DNA of 64,000 nt from CAYQJL01 sp964573295. Lineage in GTDB: Bacteria > Eisenbacteria > RBG-16-71-46 > CAIMUX01 > WJJG01. Each line of letters begins with the position of its first letter. The first letter of the stretch is position 1. Shown one piece after another: positions 51,609-61,400 of this stretch. Under the pieces are notes generated by a model. That model was given only the letters and a program-made list of their open reading frames with translations. It searched no databases and was not told where the DNA came from. A program made the translations under genes and the position numbers. The stretch spans positions 1 to 64,000 of the forward strand of contig CAZNJE010000014.1 in assembly GCA_964573295.1 (NCBI GenBank), given 5' to 3'.

Positions 51609-53279
51609 TCACGCCGCGGTCAGCCCAGCCTGCACGCTCGCCTTGTGAAGCCGGCGCTGAGCACGTTCGTAGATGCGGACCACTGGGATCCGCGTCACCT
51701 TCAGAAAGTCAGCGACCCATTCGGGTGAGTCTTCGGCCGGGAAGGCGTGCAATGCTTCTACCGGAATCTGCGTTCCCCGGACCGCGCGCGGCAGCGGAGT
51801 CATCCGCAGATAGGGAATGTCCCGGGGTTCGGGCCGCGGGATGCGTTTCTCTCCGGTCTCGGGAACGATTTCGAAGGCCTGTCCGTCGGTCGTGCGTCGG
51901 GCTCGCTCCCGGCGCTGCACATGGTGATCGATCAGGTTCGCAATCGCCACCGTGCGTGTCACACGCGGATGCAGCTTCATCCACGGTCCCTCGGTGCCCA
52001 CGTGATGATGCAGGCAACCCACCGACACCACCGGTGGTATGTTCCAGCCATGGCAGAGCTCGTAGCCGAGCATGCCGTGATCCAGGCCGACACTGTCCTT
52101 CTCTACCTTGCGAATCAGTGCGTCGTTGGGCTCCTCCCGCTCGAGCAGGCGACGCTTGTAGCGGATGTCGAGAAAGACGTCCGGGTAGTGCTGGGCGATG
52201 AGCAGCTTGCCGACATCGTGCAGCAGGCCCGCGCTGAAATAGGCGTCGGGCGACCCCTGCTTGGTGAAGCGCGAGATCTCCTCGGCCAGGCAGGCCACCA
52301 TGAGATTGTGCCGCCAAGCGTGGCCAAGCAGGAACCCCTGCACCACCGCGGGTATGTTCTGGCGCGCCTTCCACCGCTCGAGGTAGTGGTTGGCCAGTGT
52401 CCTCTGGCCCAGCCGGGTGAGCGCCCGGCCTAGCCCCAGAATGGGGCTTCGGGTACCGAAGGTGACCGAGTTGGCCATGCGCAGAACGGTCACCGCCAGA
52501 CTGAGGTCAATGGCCAAGACCTCCTTCGGCACCAGGTCACCGCGCATGTCGGGGATGAGGAAGTCTAGGCGGGTCACCCGTGGGGGCATTCCCAGGAGTT
52601 CGCTGCCCTCGCGCGCCACCAGGGACAGGTGACCTGACATGCGGTCCTGAAGGGTGACCGTCGGTCGAGTCGGCGCCGGCCGCCGCATCGCCGTGGAGGA
52701 CAACGCCTGAAGATGCGGTGGCACCGCGGAAGGCTCGGGCGCCTTTGCTGGGGTCGTCTTGGCGGCGGGGGAGTCTGCGGCGTAAGGCGGATGCCCGGCA
52801 GTTTTACGGCTCGCGACGGGGGCGATCGCCGTCTTGCGGGGGAGCTTGATCGTCACATGCAGCGTGTCGGAGCGAGGCTTTGGTTGTGGCTCGATACCGG
52901 CGGCCAGACTTACCTTCGCGAGCAATGACTCGGGGGGCTCGGTCTCACCGCAGAAGTCCATGACGCCGGCGCGTCGTAGCACGCTGCGGTCGGGATCGTC
53001 CATCTGGCCGAGAATGACGAGAATCCCAGCTTCACGAGAGGTGGTCTGACCTCGGATCATGGTCAAAGTGCGGCGCAGGTCCATTCCCGGCGTGCGGGGG
53101 TGCAACAGGACGGCATCGAACATCTCGCGCAGGAGGAGCACCGCGGCGTCGAAGCCGCCATGAGCCGTCTTCACGACGAACTTGCCCGACCGGACCAGCG
53201 GCGACGCCAATCGCTCGCCGCCCCGCTCAGTAGAATGTGTCACCAGGACTCGCTTGAGGGCCAATCCAGCCTCCGGCAC
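51609..53279 (-). CDS. HDOD-domain signalling protein with receiver-like N-terminus
   Basis: A 556-aa cytoplasmic regulator. Residues 8-125 resemble a response-regulator receiver fold (KRVLVTHSTERGGERL ... MFDAVLLHPRTPGMD); D58 in FDAVLLH could replace the phospho-acceptor, but the acidic pocket is degenerate. A Pro/Lys-rich linker follows to about 200. The HDOD domain (205-470) has the conserved LRMANSVTFGTRSPILGLGRAL, SAGLLHDVGKLLIAQ and GLDHGMLGYELCHGW. It includes His/Asp residues not always present in HDOD domains. Such proteins act in bacterial signalling, often without nucleotide turnover. The start is uncertain: GTG 53279 lacks a Shine-Dalgarno, whereas TTG 53264 has GGAGG 5 nt upstream. 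Confidence 0.8.
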   Translation of the reverse strand: MPEAGLALKRVLVTHSTERGGERLASPLVRSGKFVVKTAHGGFDAAVLLLREMFDAVLLHPRTPGMDLRRTLTMIRGQTTSREAGILVILGQMDDPDRSVLRRAGVMDFCGETEPPESLLAKVSLAAGIEPQPKPRSDTLHVTIKLPRKTAIAPVASRKTAGHPPYAADSPAAKTTPAKAPEPSAVPPHLQALSSTAMRRPAPTRPTVTLQDRMSGHLSLVAREGSELLGMPPRVTRLDFLIPDMRGDLVPKEVLAIDLSLAVTVLRMANSVTFGTRSPILGLGRALTRLGQRTLANHYLERWKARQNIPAVVQGFLLGHAWRHNLMVACLAEEISRFTKQGSPDAYFSAGLLHDVGKLLIAQHYPDVFLDIRYKRRLLEREEPNDALIRKVEKDSVGLDHGMLGYELCHGWNIPPVVSVGCLHHHVGTEGPWMKLHPRVTRTVAIANLIDHHVQRRERARRTTDGQAFEIVPETGEKRIPRPEPRDIPYLRMTPLPRAVRGTQIPVEALHAFPAEDSPEWVADFLKVTRIPVVRIYERAQRRLHKASVQAGLTAA

Positions 53280-53428
53280 TGAAACGCGCGTTCCGACGTT
53301 GTCGCCGACTCATGCACTCCTGGGCAGATTATCGGCAGGCGGGCGCGGTTCATCCAGATTCGCGAGCATGCGGGAAACCCGTTTTGATGCAACAAAATGA
53401 CAAAAAGTACCAGGAGCCGCCGGTACGC

Positions 53429-55168
53429 TCAATGGTACCCCAGGCTTAGCCTGAACCCCCCGACACCCCGCCTCGTCGATGCCGCTTCGGCCTGGTGATC
53501 GGGATGGCGCGCGTGCTCTACTCCGCCCCAGAGGCTCACCTGCAGCAGGTTGCCCGGCTTATAGTGGATGGCGACCTCGGTCGTCGTGAGCGTCTCGACC
53601 GTGCCCGAGAGCGACCAGGCATCGACCTCACCGCAGTGCGGATCCTCATCGGCGCACCCCGCGTCCGAGTGACGCCAAGGAACGCCGATCCGGCCTTCCC
53701 CGCGGCGCACGCGAAGGACTCTCAGCTCTCCTCCCCAGGGACGGTCGAGATCGAGTCCGGCGCGCAGTAGCCAGACCTCGCTGTCCGGACCGTACCGGTA
53801 GCCGAGCGGTTCATTCTGATGCTCCCAATCGCATCGGCACAGATCCTGGTAGTAGACCGAGTAGGTGTAGTTCGAGACCCGGGTGTACTCGAACCCGAGC
53901 GACCAGTCCCAGCCGTGCCAGCGCGGCGCGTGGATGAGGCCGAGTTGTACGGCACCGCGGGTTGGCTGCTCGGCGGTTTCGGTGGCGATATCGTCGGCCA
54001 GTAGCTCGGTGTAGAGCATCCAGGCCCAACGCGGGCGCCAGATGATCTCGACATCCCACATCACGTTGTTGCGCTGTTCGTCCCGGGTCGAATCTCCCCG
54101 GCTGTCCTGGAAGTCGAATCGCTCAACCAGGGTGTAGGGCACGAAGCCCATCGCATAGAGCGGGTGGTTCGCCTCCGACTGGAAGCGGGCCGCCTCGGAA
54201 AGCGAGACGCTCAGGTTCGGGCGCGGCGTCCAGGTCAATCGGTGCGCCGCCAGGTAGCGGTGCTGGTGGACGCTGGTGGCGCCGTAGATCGCGATGGCCC
54301 GCAAGCGCGAGCCCAGGCGAATCTGGTACTCCGCGAAGTTGAACGGCGCGGCGGCCTCCGAAAGCAGCAGCGTGCCGCTGATTCCCGGGCCCCAGCGGTG
54401 CCGGTCACGGCCGGCCCGCAGCCGGAACGGCCCCCAGCGCAGCGACGCGGTGAGTTCCTCCTCCTGAAGGATGAGATCGGTGCCGGCCACGAGGGGATCG
54501 GCGAAGGTGCGACCCTCGGCGACCTCGGCCGCGAAGAGCCCTGCCTGGACGGTGAACCGGGAACCGTAGGTGTAAGCCGCGCGGAAGCCCACCCGCGTCG
54601 AGTCGGTCCAGTGGGGAGACCGGCCTTCGCCGAACCGAGGCATGATCCGGACATAGGGTGCCACCCACAGGTGCTGCCGCTGATCGCCACCGTGGTTCCT
54701 GCGCCTCCCGCCCACATGCTCGATGCGCTCATCGTAGAGGTACAGCTTGGCAGGGTGGCGGTAGGGCGATGTGTCAAGCAGCTTGGGGCGGAGATAGCGT
54801 TCGATCTCCTCACGCAGCACTCGAGCGACACGGACATGAGCCACCGAGACCGGCTTCTCGCCGGCCAGAAGCCACGCAGCCACCTCCCCACGATCGACGG
54901 GGCGGAAGGTGTGGGCTTCGATGGGCAGCTCACCACGAGCCGCAAGGCGCAGGATCTCATCGTCGATCCCGGCCCAGGACGACAGAGGCGCCGGAGGCGT
55001 ATAGCGAAGCGCAAGACGGGTTGCCCGGCCGAAGGGATCTTGCTCCCGCGCTCGTGCGGATCCGGTCCCTGCTTCGGCCACGGCCCAAGCAGCAGTCCCC
55101 TGAGTGGTCAATCCTTGGCCGGTAACCAGCAGGCCAAACACCAACAACATGACGAATCGGCTGCGCAT
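53429..55168 (-). CDS. Wzi-like capsule-assembly outer-membrane beta-barrel protein
   Basis: A 579-aa exported protein resembling the capsule assembly Wzi family. The signal peptide (residues 1-29) follows ATG 55168. A helical periplasmic segment is followed by a long barrel region (about 190-579) with alternating aromatic strands (TVQAGLFAAEVAEG, LRWGPFRLRAGRDRHRWGPG, VEIIWRPRWAWMLYTELLAD). It ends in the phenylalanine/histidine-terminated strand RLSLGYH, typical of outer-membrane insertion signals. Wzi proteins attach or organise capsular polysaccharide at the surface. No capsule gene cluster is in the window, so the role is inferred from family. Confidence 0.78.
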   Translation of the reverse strand: MRSRFVMLLVFGLLVTGQGLTTQGTAAWAVAEAGTGSARAREQDPFGRATRLALRYTPPAPLSSWAGIDDEILRLAARGELPIEAHTFRPVDRGEVAAWLLAGEKPVSVAHVRVARVLREEIERYLRPKLLDTSPYRHPAKLYLYDERIEHVGGRRRNHGGDQRQHLWVAPYVRIMPRFGEGRSPHWTDSTRVGFRAAYTYGSRFTVQAGLFAAEVAEGRTFADPLVAGTDLILQEEELTASLRWGPFRLRAGRDRHRWGPGISGTLLLSEAAAPFNFAEYQIRLGSRLRAIAIYGATSVHQHRYLAAHRLTWTPRPNLSVSLSEAARFQSEANHPLYAMGFVPYTLVERFDFQDSRGDSTRDEQRNNVMWDVEIIWRPRWAWMLYTELLADDIATETAEQPTRGAVQLGLIHAPRWHGWDWSLGFEYTRVSNYTYSVYYQDLCRCDWEHQNEPLGYRYGPDSEVWLLRAGLDLDRPWGGELRVLRVRRGEGRIGVPWRHSDAGCADEDPHCGEVDAWSLSGTVETLTTTEVAIHYKPGNLLQVSLWGGVEHARHPDHQAEAASTRRGVGGFRLSLGYH

Positions 55169-55242
55169 GGGCGTTACTCTAGCCGGTCGGGCGCCCGGCG
55201 TCGATGCCGAAGGGAGTGGACGCAGATGGGCACGAATGGGCA

Positions 55243-55725
55243 CTAGGCAACCCACACGTGCCGCTGTACACATCGGCCGGGGGGCGGGCAACCGGCTAGC
55301 GCGCAGCCGGCCGGCAAGAGCACCGACCCCTCGAACGGCAACCGGAACCAGAGCACGGCCATGCCGGTCATTAGGGCCGAGATGATCGTGACGATGAGCA
55401 CCACGTTACCGGGCACCATGTAGAAACGGCTACGAAGCTCGGGATTGTACAGAATCAGGCTGTGAACCTGTCCGGGACGCACGTCCCCGGACCAGGCCAG
55501 TTGGTGCCCTACGATTCGAGAAGCGTAGGCGGCAGCGCGGCCGGCCACGCTGCTGTTGGTCCCATCCACGCTGACCCCAACCGGTACGACCTCGCCGCGC
55601 AGCTGTGCTTCGCCGAATCCCCTGGGAATCCACACCGACAGCTCCGCCTCGCCGCGAACGAGACATGCCCACTCAGGAAGCGAAAATGTGCTAGACTTGG
55701 GCGTCGAGTAGCGGATAACCCCCGG
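55243..55725 (-). pseudogene. ABC-2 transporter permease remnant
   Basis: An open frame without a plausible start encodes a piece of an ABC-2 permease. LVRGEAELSVWIPRGFGEAQ, VSVDGTNSSVAGRAAAY and LYNPELRSRFYMVPGNVVLI are characteristic of the YhhJ/YbhR family before its second transmembrane helix. After one helix (VLIVTIISALMTGMAVL) homology stops; the sequence runs into LPAGCALAGCPPPG and a stop. The N-terminal helix and the remaining C-terminal helices are missing. It lies between the Wzi-like gene and the divergent sulfatase gene and no ATPase partner is near. It is best read as a decayed fragment. Confidence 0.68.
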
Positions 55726-55745
55726 CTAGAGTGGAATTCGATCGA

Positions 55746-57746
55746 ATGCGTCTGGCACAGGCTCTGCTCATCTCTTTCGCCACGGGTGCGATGGTTCTCA
55801 CCCTGGAGACTGCCCTCGTGGTGGTGCTCTCCGGTGCACATGCCCTGATCTTTCTCCGGAATGGAACGACCCCGTTCACACTGTGGTTGCTCTACATCCT
55901 GAGCTTTCTGGTTCCGGGGGGCATCGCCTGGGCCGGCATGAAGCTCGCGACCCGTGGCCGCGTTCCACGGTACCCGGCCGCTCTGCCCCTGGTCACGGCC
56001 CTGATGACGGTGGCCCTGTTCAATACGCTTATCACGATCCGGCCGGTCGCCGGCCGCCTGCTCACGGCCCCCCCGATCTTGCTCGGCGTGGTCCTGGGCC
56101 TCGTGATCCTCACCTTCCTTCTGGTGCGCCGGGGTCTGCGGGGCGACTACCGCTGGCACAAGACGGTCGCGGCCCTTCTGCTGCTGGGGATAGCCGGACT
56201 CACGGTCGTCTGCCAGTTCATCGCCCACCGGTTGGCCGCCCAGCTCATCAGTCCCGCGGGAGTCCGAGAGCTTCTCGTCGCCCTGGGCGGCGGGCTCCTC
56301 TTCGCGGTGCCCCTGGTCGCAGCCGTCTGGAGAGGGCGCTCATCCTGGCTGGCGACCTCCGGGCTGCTCTACGTGCTCGCCTTCGCAGTTCTGCTCTTCA
56401 TGCCGGTGGCGGCACCGGGGACCTCGCCGGCCCCATCCGCAGACGATGAATCCCTCCAACGGCCTTCGGTGCTGCTCATCGTCATCGATGCGTTGCGGGC
56501 CGATGCCGTGGACACCAGCGCCGAGGCGATGCGCCGGGCGCCCCACCTGACCGGATTCCGATCGGAAGCCATCGACTTCCCGCACGCCTATGCGGCAGCC
56601 CCTTGGACGGGGGCATCCTTCGGCTCCATTCTCACGGCGACCTATCCTTCGCGCCACCACTGCGCCGAACGGGAACCGGTCCATCACTTCAAGTCCCCGC
56701 TCGACTCATCGGTGCCGACGCTGGCGGAGGCTCTATCGGAGAACGGCTACTGGACCGGCGCGGTCGTCACCAACGGCTATCTGTCCAACCGCTTCGGTCT
56801 GAACCGCGGGTTCGACGCCTACCGCAACCTTCTTTCGATCCAGGACAATCATCCGCTGCTTCAAGGCCTGATCCACCGGGGTCTCTACGCCACACGGAGC
56901 CACCCGTATGTCATCGGGCGTGATCAAAACAGCCGTATTCTCGGCATGATCGATGCGGCGCAACCGGCCGAGCGGCCGTTCTTCATTCTGGCTCATTACA
57001 TGGATCCCCACGTTCCGTACCAGGCGCCCGAGCACTTCCCGCATGGTCCCGAGAGCGTCTCCACGCTGCACGACCAGTATCTGGCCGAGGTCACCTACTG
57101 CGATCACTATGTGGGCCTACTCCTGGATGAGCTGCGCGGCCGCAAGCTCCTCGAGGACCTCTTGGTCATCATCACCGCCGACCACGGGGAGGAGTTTTAC
57201 GAAGGCCGCATCCCCACCGACCATGGCGGACGCGCTCACGACCACGGTCACACACTCTTCGACGAGTTGCTGCACGTCCCGTTGATGGTCAAGCTTCCCG
57301 GCGGCGTGGCGGCGGGCACGGTCCGCGAAGACCATGTCTCACTCGTCGACATCGGCCCCACGATCCTGGCGCTTCTGGGTGTCGACCCACCCGACACCTT
57401 CCTCGGCCGGTCTCTGTTGACGCCGCCGGCGGCTTCACAGAAGCGGCATCTCTTCGCCGAAGGCATGCTGTTCGGCTCGGAGCAGAAGGCGATCATGGAG
57501 GGCCCTCACAAGCTCATCCTGTCACCGGCGGAGCCGGAACCGGCCAACGCAAGCATCTACCGCAGAGACGAGGATCCCGGGGAGGTGTCCCCCGTTCCGC
57601 TGGAAGATGCCCGTCCGGCCGAACAGGAGTTGTTTGCAGCGCTCCTGAAGTTCATGAGCGGCTACACCGCCTCATCCGATACGGTCCGCGTCGAGATGGA
57701 TCCGAACCTGCGGCGGCAGCTTCGCTCGTTGGGCTACATCGACTGA
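55746..57746 (+). CDS. Membrane-anchored sulfatase-fold enzyme
   Basis: A 666-aa inner-membrane protein with seven or so helices in residues 5-220 and an alkaline-phosphatase-superfamily sulfatase domain over about 238-600. Metal ligands are visible in VIDALRAD (D248) and ITADHGEEFYEG. The usual nucleophile position reads PWTGASFGSILT with T288, so it lacks the Cys/Ser-x-Pro-x-Arg motif of type I sulfatases. This resembles lipoteichoic-acid synthase and phosphoethanolamine-transferase-like enzymes that use Thr. Substrate could be a phospholipid headgroup or a surface polymer. ATG 55746 is preferred over GTG 55731. The protein ends with MDPNLRRQLRSLGYI, common in this bacterial subfamily. Confidence 0.84.
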   Translation: MRLAQALLISFATGAMVLTLETALVVVLSGAHALIFLRNGTTPFTLWLLYILSFLVPGGIAWAGMKLATRGRVPRYPAALPLVTALMTVALFNTLITIRPVAGRLLTAPPILLGVVLGLVILTFLLVRRGLRGDYRWHKTVAALLLLGIAGLTVVCQFIAHRLAAQLISPAGVRELLVALGGGLLFAVPLVAAVWRGRSSWLATSGLLYVLAFAVLLFMPVAAPGTSPAPSADDESLQRPSVLLIVIDALRADAVDTSAEAMRRAPHLTGFRSEAIDFPHAYAAAPWTGASFGSILTATYPSRHHCAEREPVHHFKSPLDSSVPTLAEALSENGYWTGAVVTNGYLSNRFGLNRGFDAYRNLLSIQDNHPLLQGLIHRGLYATRSHPYVIGRDQNSRILGMIDAAQPAERPFFILAHYMDPHVPYQAPEHFPHGPESVSTLHDQYLAEVTYCDHYVGLLLDELRGRKLLEDLLVIITADHGEEFYEGRIPTDHGGRAHDHGHTLFDELLHVPLMVKLPGGVAAGTVREDHVSLVDIGPTILALLGVDPPDTFLGRSLLTPPAASQKRHLFAEGMLFGSEQKAIMEGPHKLILSPAEPEPANASIYRRDEDPGEVSPVPLEDARPAEQELFAALLKFMSGYTASSDTVRVEMDPNLRRQLRSLGYID

Positions 57747-57837
57747 CGCGGGGCGCGGACGGAACGAGAAGCAGAACCACTGGGCTTGGTCCCGTAGCCT
57801 GAGGAACATCTGGCGGCTGGTCGTTCCCCGGAAGCCT

Positions 57838-58325
57838 CTAGGGCGCTCCCCAGACCTGGATCTCATCGATGAATGTCCAAGCCGGGGCGCCCCCCCCAGG
57901 ATGCCCCGCGGGACAGACTCCGGCGGCGGTCACGGCAACGCGAATGTGACGAAGCCGGGTCGTAGGGAACTCGATCGTGAACTCGTGGCGCTCGGGCTGA
58001 GATGTGCTCGGCTCAGAAAGCTCGCCCGTTTCAGACAACCGAACGAATTCGCCTCCATCGTGCGAGCCCTCGACGCGGATGGCATCGGGCACGCCGAGCT
58101 GATCGTGGCGCCAGTGCACGTAGGCCCCATCGCGTTCGGGCGTGCCATACCAGGGGTAGTAGAAGGCGTGGATATGACGGGCCGGCCAGCTCGATACCGG
58201 CGGTTCCGTGGAAACTGACAGCCCGGCCGCACTCGCCGGAACCGCGGATGGGGCGATAGGATCGGCCCGGCCCACCCGAACGTCAGAAGCGCTACCAGGA
58301 ATGCCCGAACGGTTGCCGGCGACAT
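57838..58325 (-). pseudogene. GH99-like glycosidase remnant with internal deletion and frameshift
   Basis: From ATG 58325 the first 20 residues are a signal peptide (MSPATVRAFLVALLTFGWA). The frame then breaks at a 5-nt tandem duplication, GGCCC twice on the plus strand at 58264-58273. Removing one copy joins it to the frame that encodes HIHAFYYPWYG and TPERDGAYVHWRHDQL. That matches the start of GH99-like (endo-alpha-mannosidase family) proteins. Instead of the catalytic barrel, the next residues are a C-terminal discoidin-like module (DAIRVEGSHDGGEFVRLSET ... WTFIDEIQVWG). So roughly 300 residues of barrel have been deleted. The gene is non-functional by truncation even if the shift is an artefact. 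Confidence 0.72.
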
Positions 58326-58405
58326 ATCAATGCCTCATCACGCGCGTGCTTCCCCACGAAACGAACCCATGTCCCGAGTCCAGGATGGGAGCCCGCGGCT
58401 CAAGC

Positions 58406-61400
58406 CTATGGCGCGAGGCGCAACGCTTCCTGCAACGCCCGGTCGAGCTGCAGGTCCACGCCGCGCAGCAGATCGTCCGGGTGGTTCTCGATCACGATGT
58501 CGGGCGGGCAACCGGTGCCCTCCAGGTTCGAGCCGTCCAGGCCCTCGGGGTCCCGGCTGTCGAACCGCGAGTACCATCCGCGGAACGGCAGGCGCAACCA
58601 GGAGCCGTCGCCCAGGTGCGTACCGCCTGTCGAGATCACCCCGCCGTGGGTGCGCTGGCCCACGACCGGGCCGCGGCCGGTGGCCTTGACCGCCCAGGAG
58701 AAGATCTCCGCGTTCGAGAAGCTATGCTGGTCGCAGAGCACCACGATCGGCTTCGTCCAGGCATAGAGCACGCGCCGCCCCTGCGGATAGCCGGGACCAC
58801 CGCCCCGCGGAACGGTGACGGCGTGATCGCCCGCCATCAGCGTGCCCAGCATGAGATCGGTGATCCACCCGCCGTTGTTCTGACGCACGTCGACGATCAA
58901 GACCTCCTTGCCGTGGGCCTGCGCGTAGAGATCGCGTTCGAACTGCTCGAAGTTGGGCGTGCTCATGCTGGCCACGTGAACGTAGGCCGCCTTACCGCCG
59001 CTCTTCTCGTTCACGAAGGCCTGCATCGTCCGGATGCGTTCTTCGTAGACCGCATCCGAGCGCGCCGAGGCGTCGGCCGGCCTCAAGACCACCTCCCGCC
59101 GATCCCCGTCGGTATTCTCGACCTCGAGCAGGATCTTGCGGCTCTCGGTGTGGTCCAGGATGCGGCTGAGATTGACCGCGTTCGACACCGGCCGGCCGTC
59201 GATCGTGTGGATGATCTCACCAACGGCGAGCTTACTTTCCACCCGGTCGGCCGGCGTGTCCTTGATCACGTGTACGATCTCGAGCCCCGGCCCCTCGTAC
59301 CGAGGATCGAAGAGAACCCCCAGCACCCCGGTGTCGGCGGCCGGCTGCGGGTTCTTCCAATCGCCCGGGCCGCCCCATGTGTTCTGGTGCGAGGAGTTGA
59401 GCTCGCCCAGCATCATCTTGATGACATCCTGGTAGTCCTGATACGTGGAGGCCGCCAGCGCCCAGGGACGGTACGTTTCGCGCACCGCCTTCCAATCCAC
59501 CCCGTGAAAGTCGTCGTCATAGAAGCGGTCGCGCATCGTCCGCCACGCCTCGTCGAAGACGAATGCGCGTTGCTGGTGGCGGTCGAGCGTCATGTCGCCC
59601 CGGTAGGGATAGGACTTCGCCTCCCCGCCCTCGAACGGCACTGACTTGATCGCGCCGCGACTCAGATAGTAGATGCGCTTCCCGTCATCACCGAGTTGCA
59701 GGTGGTCGGGGTTCTGGCCGCCGTGGGTGATGCGCTTCGGATCCTCGCCGGTCCATTTCACGTACCACAGATCGCGTTCGCCATCGGTGTTCGAGACGAA
59801 GGCGAACCCGCTGGCGTCCTTGGCGACGAGCACACCCGACTCATCGCCGGGAAAGCTGGTCAGACGGCGGAGTCGCAGATGGATGTCCTCGAAGTCGATC
59901 TCGACGACCAGCGGTTCCTCTTCCTCGACTTCTTCACCGCCGTCCTCACCGCCGTCCTCACTACCGGCCTTCTTGCCCCCCTTCGGATCTTCCCCCTCCC
60001 CGTCTCGCCAGGCACTCTCGCCGAGCAGCATCTCCTCGCGGTCCTGACGGGCGATCTGCTCGTCCTCGAGCGTGAGCCAGACGTACCAGATGTCGGTTTC
60101 GTTGAGATAGCGGCGGTCGGAGGAGAAGGCCAGCATCTTTCCGTCGGGGGACCAGCGCGGCGCATAGTCGTCGTCCGGGTGCTGGCTGATGTTGTGCGGT
60201 CCATCCTTGCCGTCGGCCGAGATGACCCAGATCTCGGTGTTGAACTCGTTGTCCTCCTGCGCGTAGGCGATCCAGCGGCTATCGGGCGACCAGCACAAGT
60301 CGATCTGCGACCAGCCCTCGATGATCCGCCTGCGATTGCCGCCATCGACATCCATCACCATGAGGTCGCCGGTGCCCCGCCGGTAGGCGATTCGTTCGCC
60401 ATCGGGCGAGAACACCGCGCCGTACTCCTCGCGCGCATCGTCGGTGAGCCGCGTGATCTGAAGGCGCAGAGATCGGGCCAAACGGGGTTCGTCCTCATCG
60501 GTCGAACGAATCACGTAGAGGTCGCGGTTGCCCGCCCGATCCGAGGTAAAGAGAAGGCTCTTCGAGTCGGGCGACCAGGCCAGACCTTCATCCCGGGCGG
60601 CGGTATCGGTCAGGCGGTAGGCCCGGTCGAGCTCCTCTTCGCTGCGCATGGCGAAGATCTCCCCTTCCTTCACGAAGGCGATCTGCTTGCCGTCGGGGGA
60701 GAGTGCGAATTCGGCCGCGCCGCCGCTGACCGGCAGGCGTTCCTCGGCCGTCATCCTCTGATCCAGCGGGATCGTGATCTGAAGGCGGCGCGGCGCCGGC
60801 GGCCGCTCCGGCCACTCGGACGCGCCGGGCGGCGGAAGCTCGGCCGGCAGGGTCACCGTGTAGATGCCGTCCTCGTACTCGAAGGCCACCAGCCGGCCAT
60901 CGGCCGACAGTCGCGGGAAGCGCAGGCGGCCTTCCTCGAACCGCGTCACCCAGGCCCGGCTCTGGCCGCAGATCGAGATCACCTTCAGATTCGCGTAGCC
61001 GCGAAACTCGCTGTGATAGAGGAGGTGGTCCCCGTCGGGGAACCACTGCGGGGCGCGATTGCTGCCCACCTCGATCTCGGGCCGGGAGAAATCGGGCTTC
61101 TGCTTCAAGTAGGTCGCCAGGTATCCGTGCTTCGGGTCGGGATTGGGCAGGGTGGTGACCGACCCCTGTGCGGTCAGATTCAGGTGCGGCGTGAGCGGAT
61201 AGAGGGCAGCGGCCGCGTGCCGGACCTGGTCGGTGACGCCGGCATCCTTCCAGCGTGGTTCAGGCTGCTCGGGGCCCCGTTCCGGCCACGGCAACGCCGA
61301 CGGTGCGGCCGGCGCTGAGTTCGGCCGCGCGTCCGACCGGATACCCAGCTGCGGGTCCGCGGACGGATGCAGGGCCGGATCGAGCTCGGTCACCCACAGG

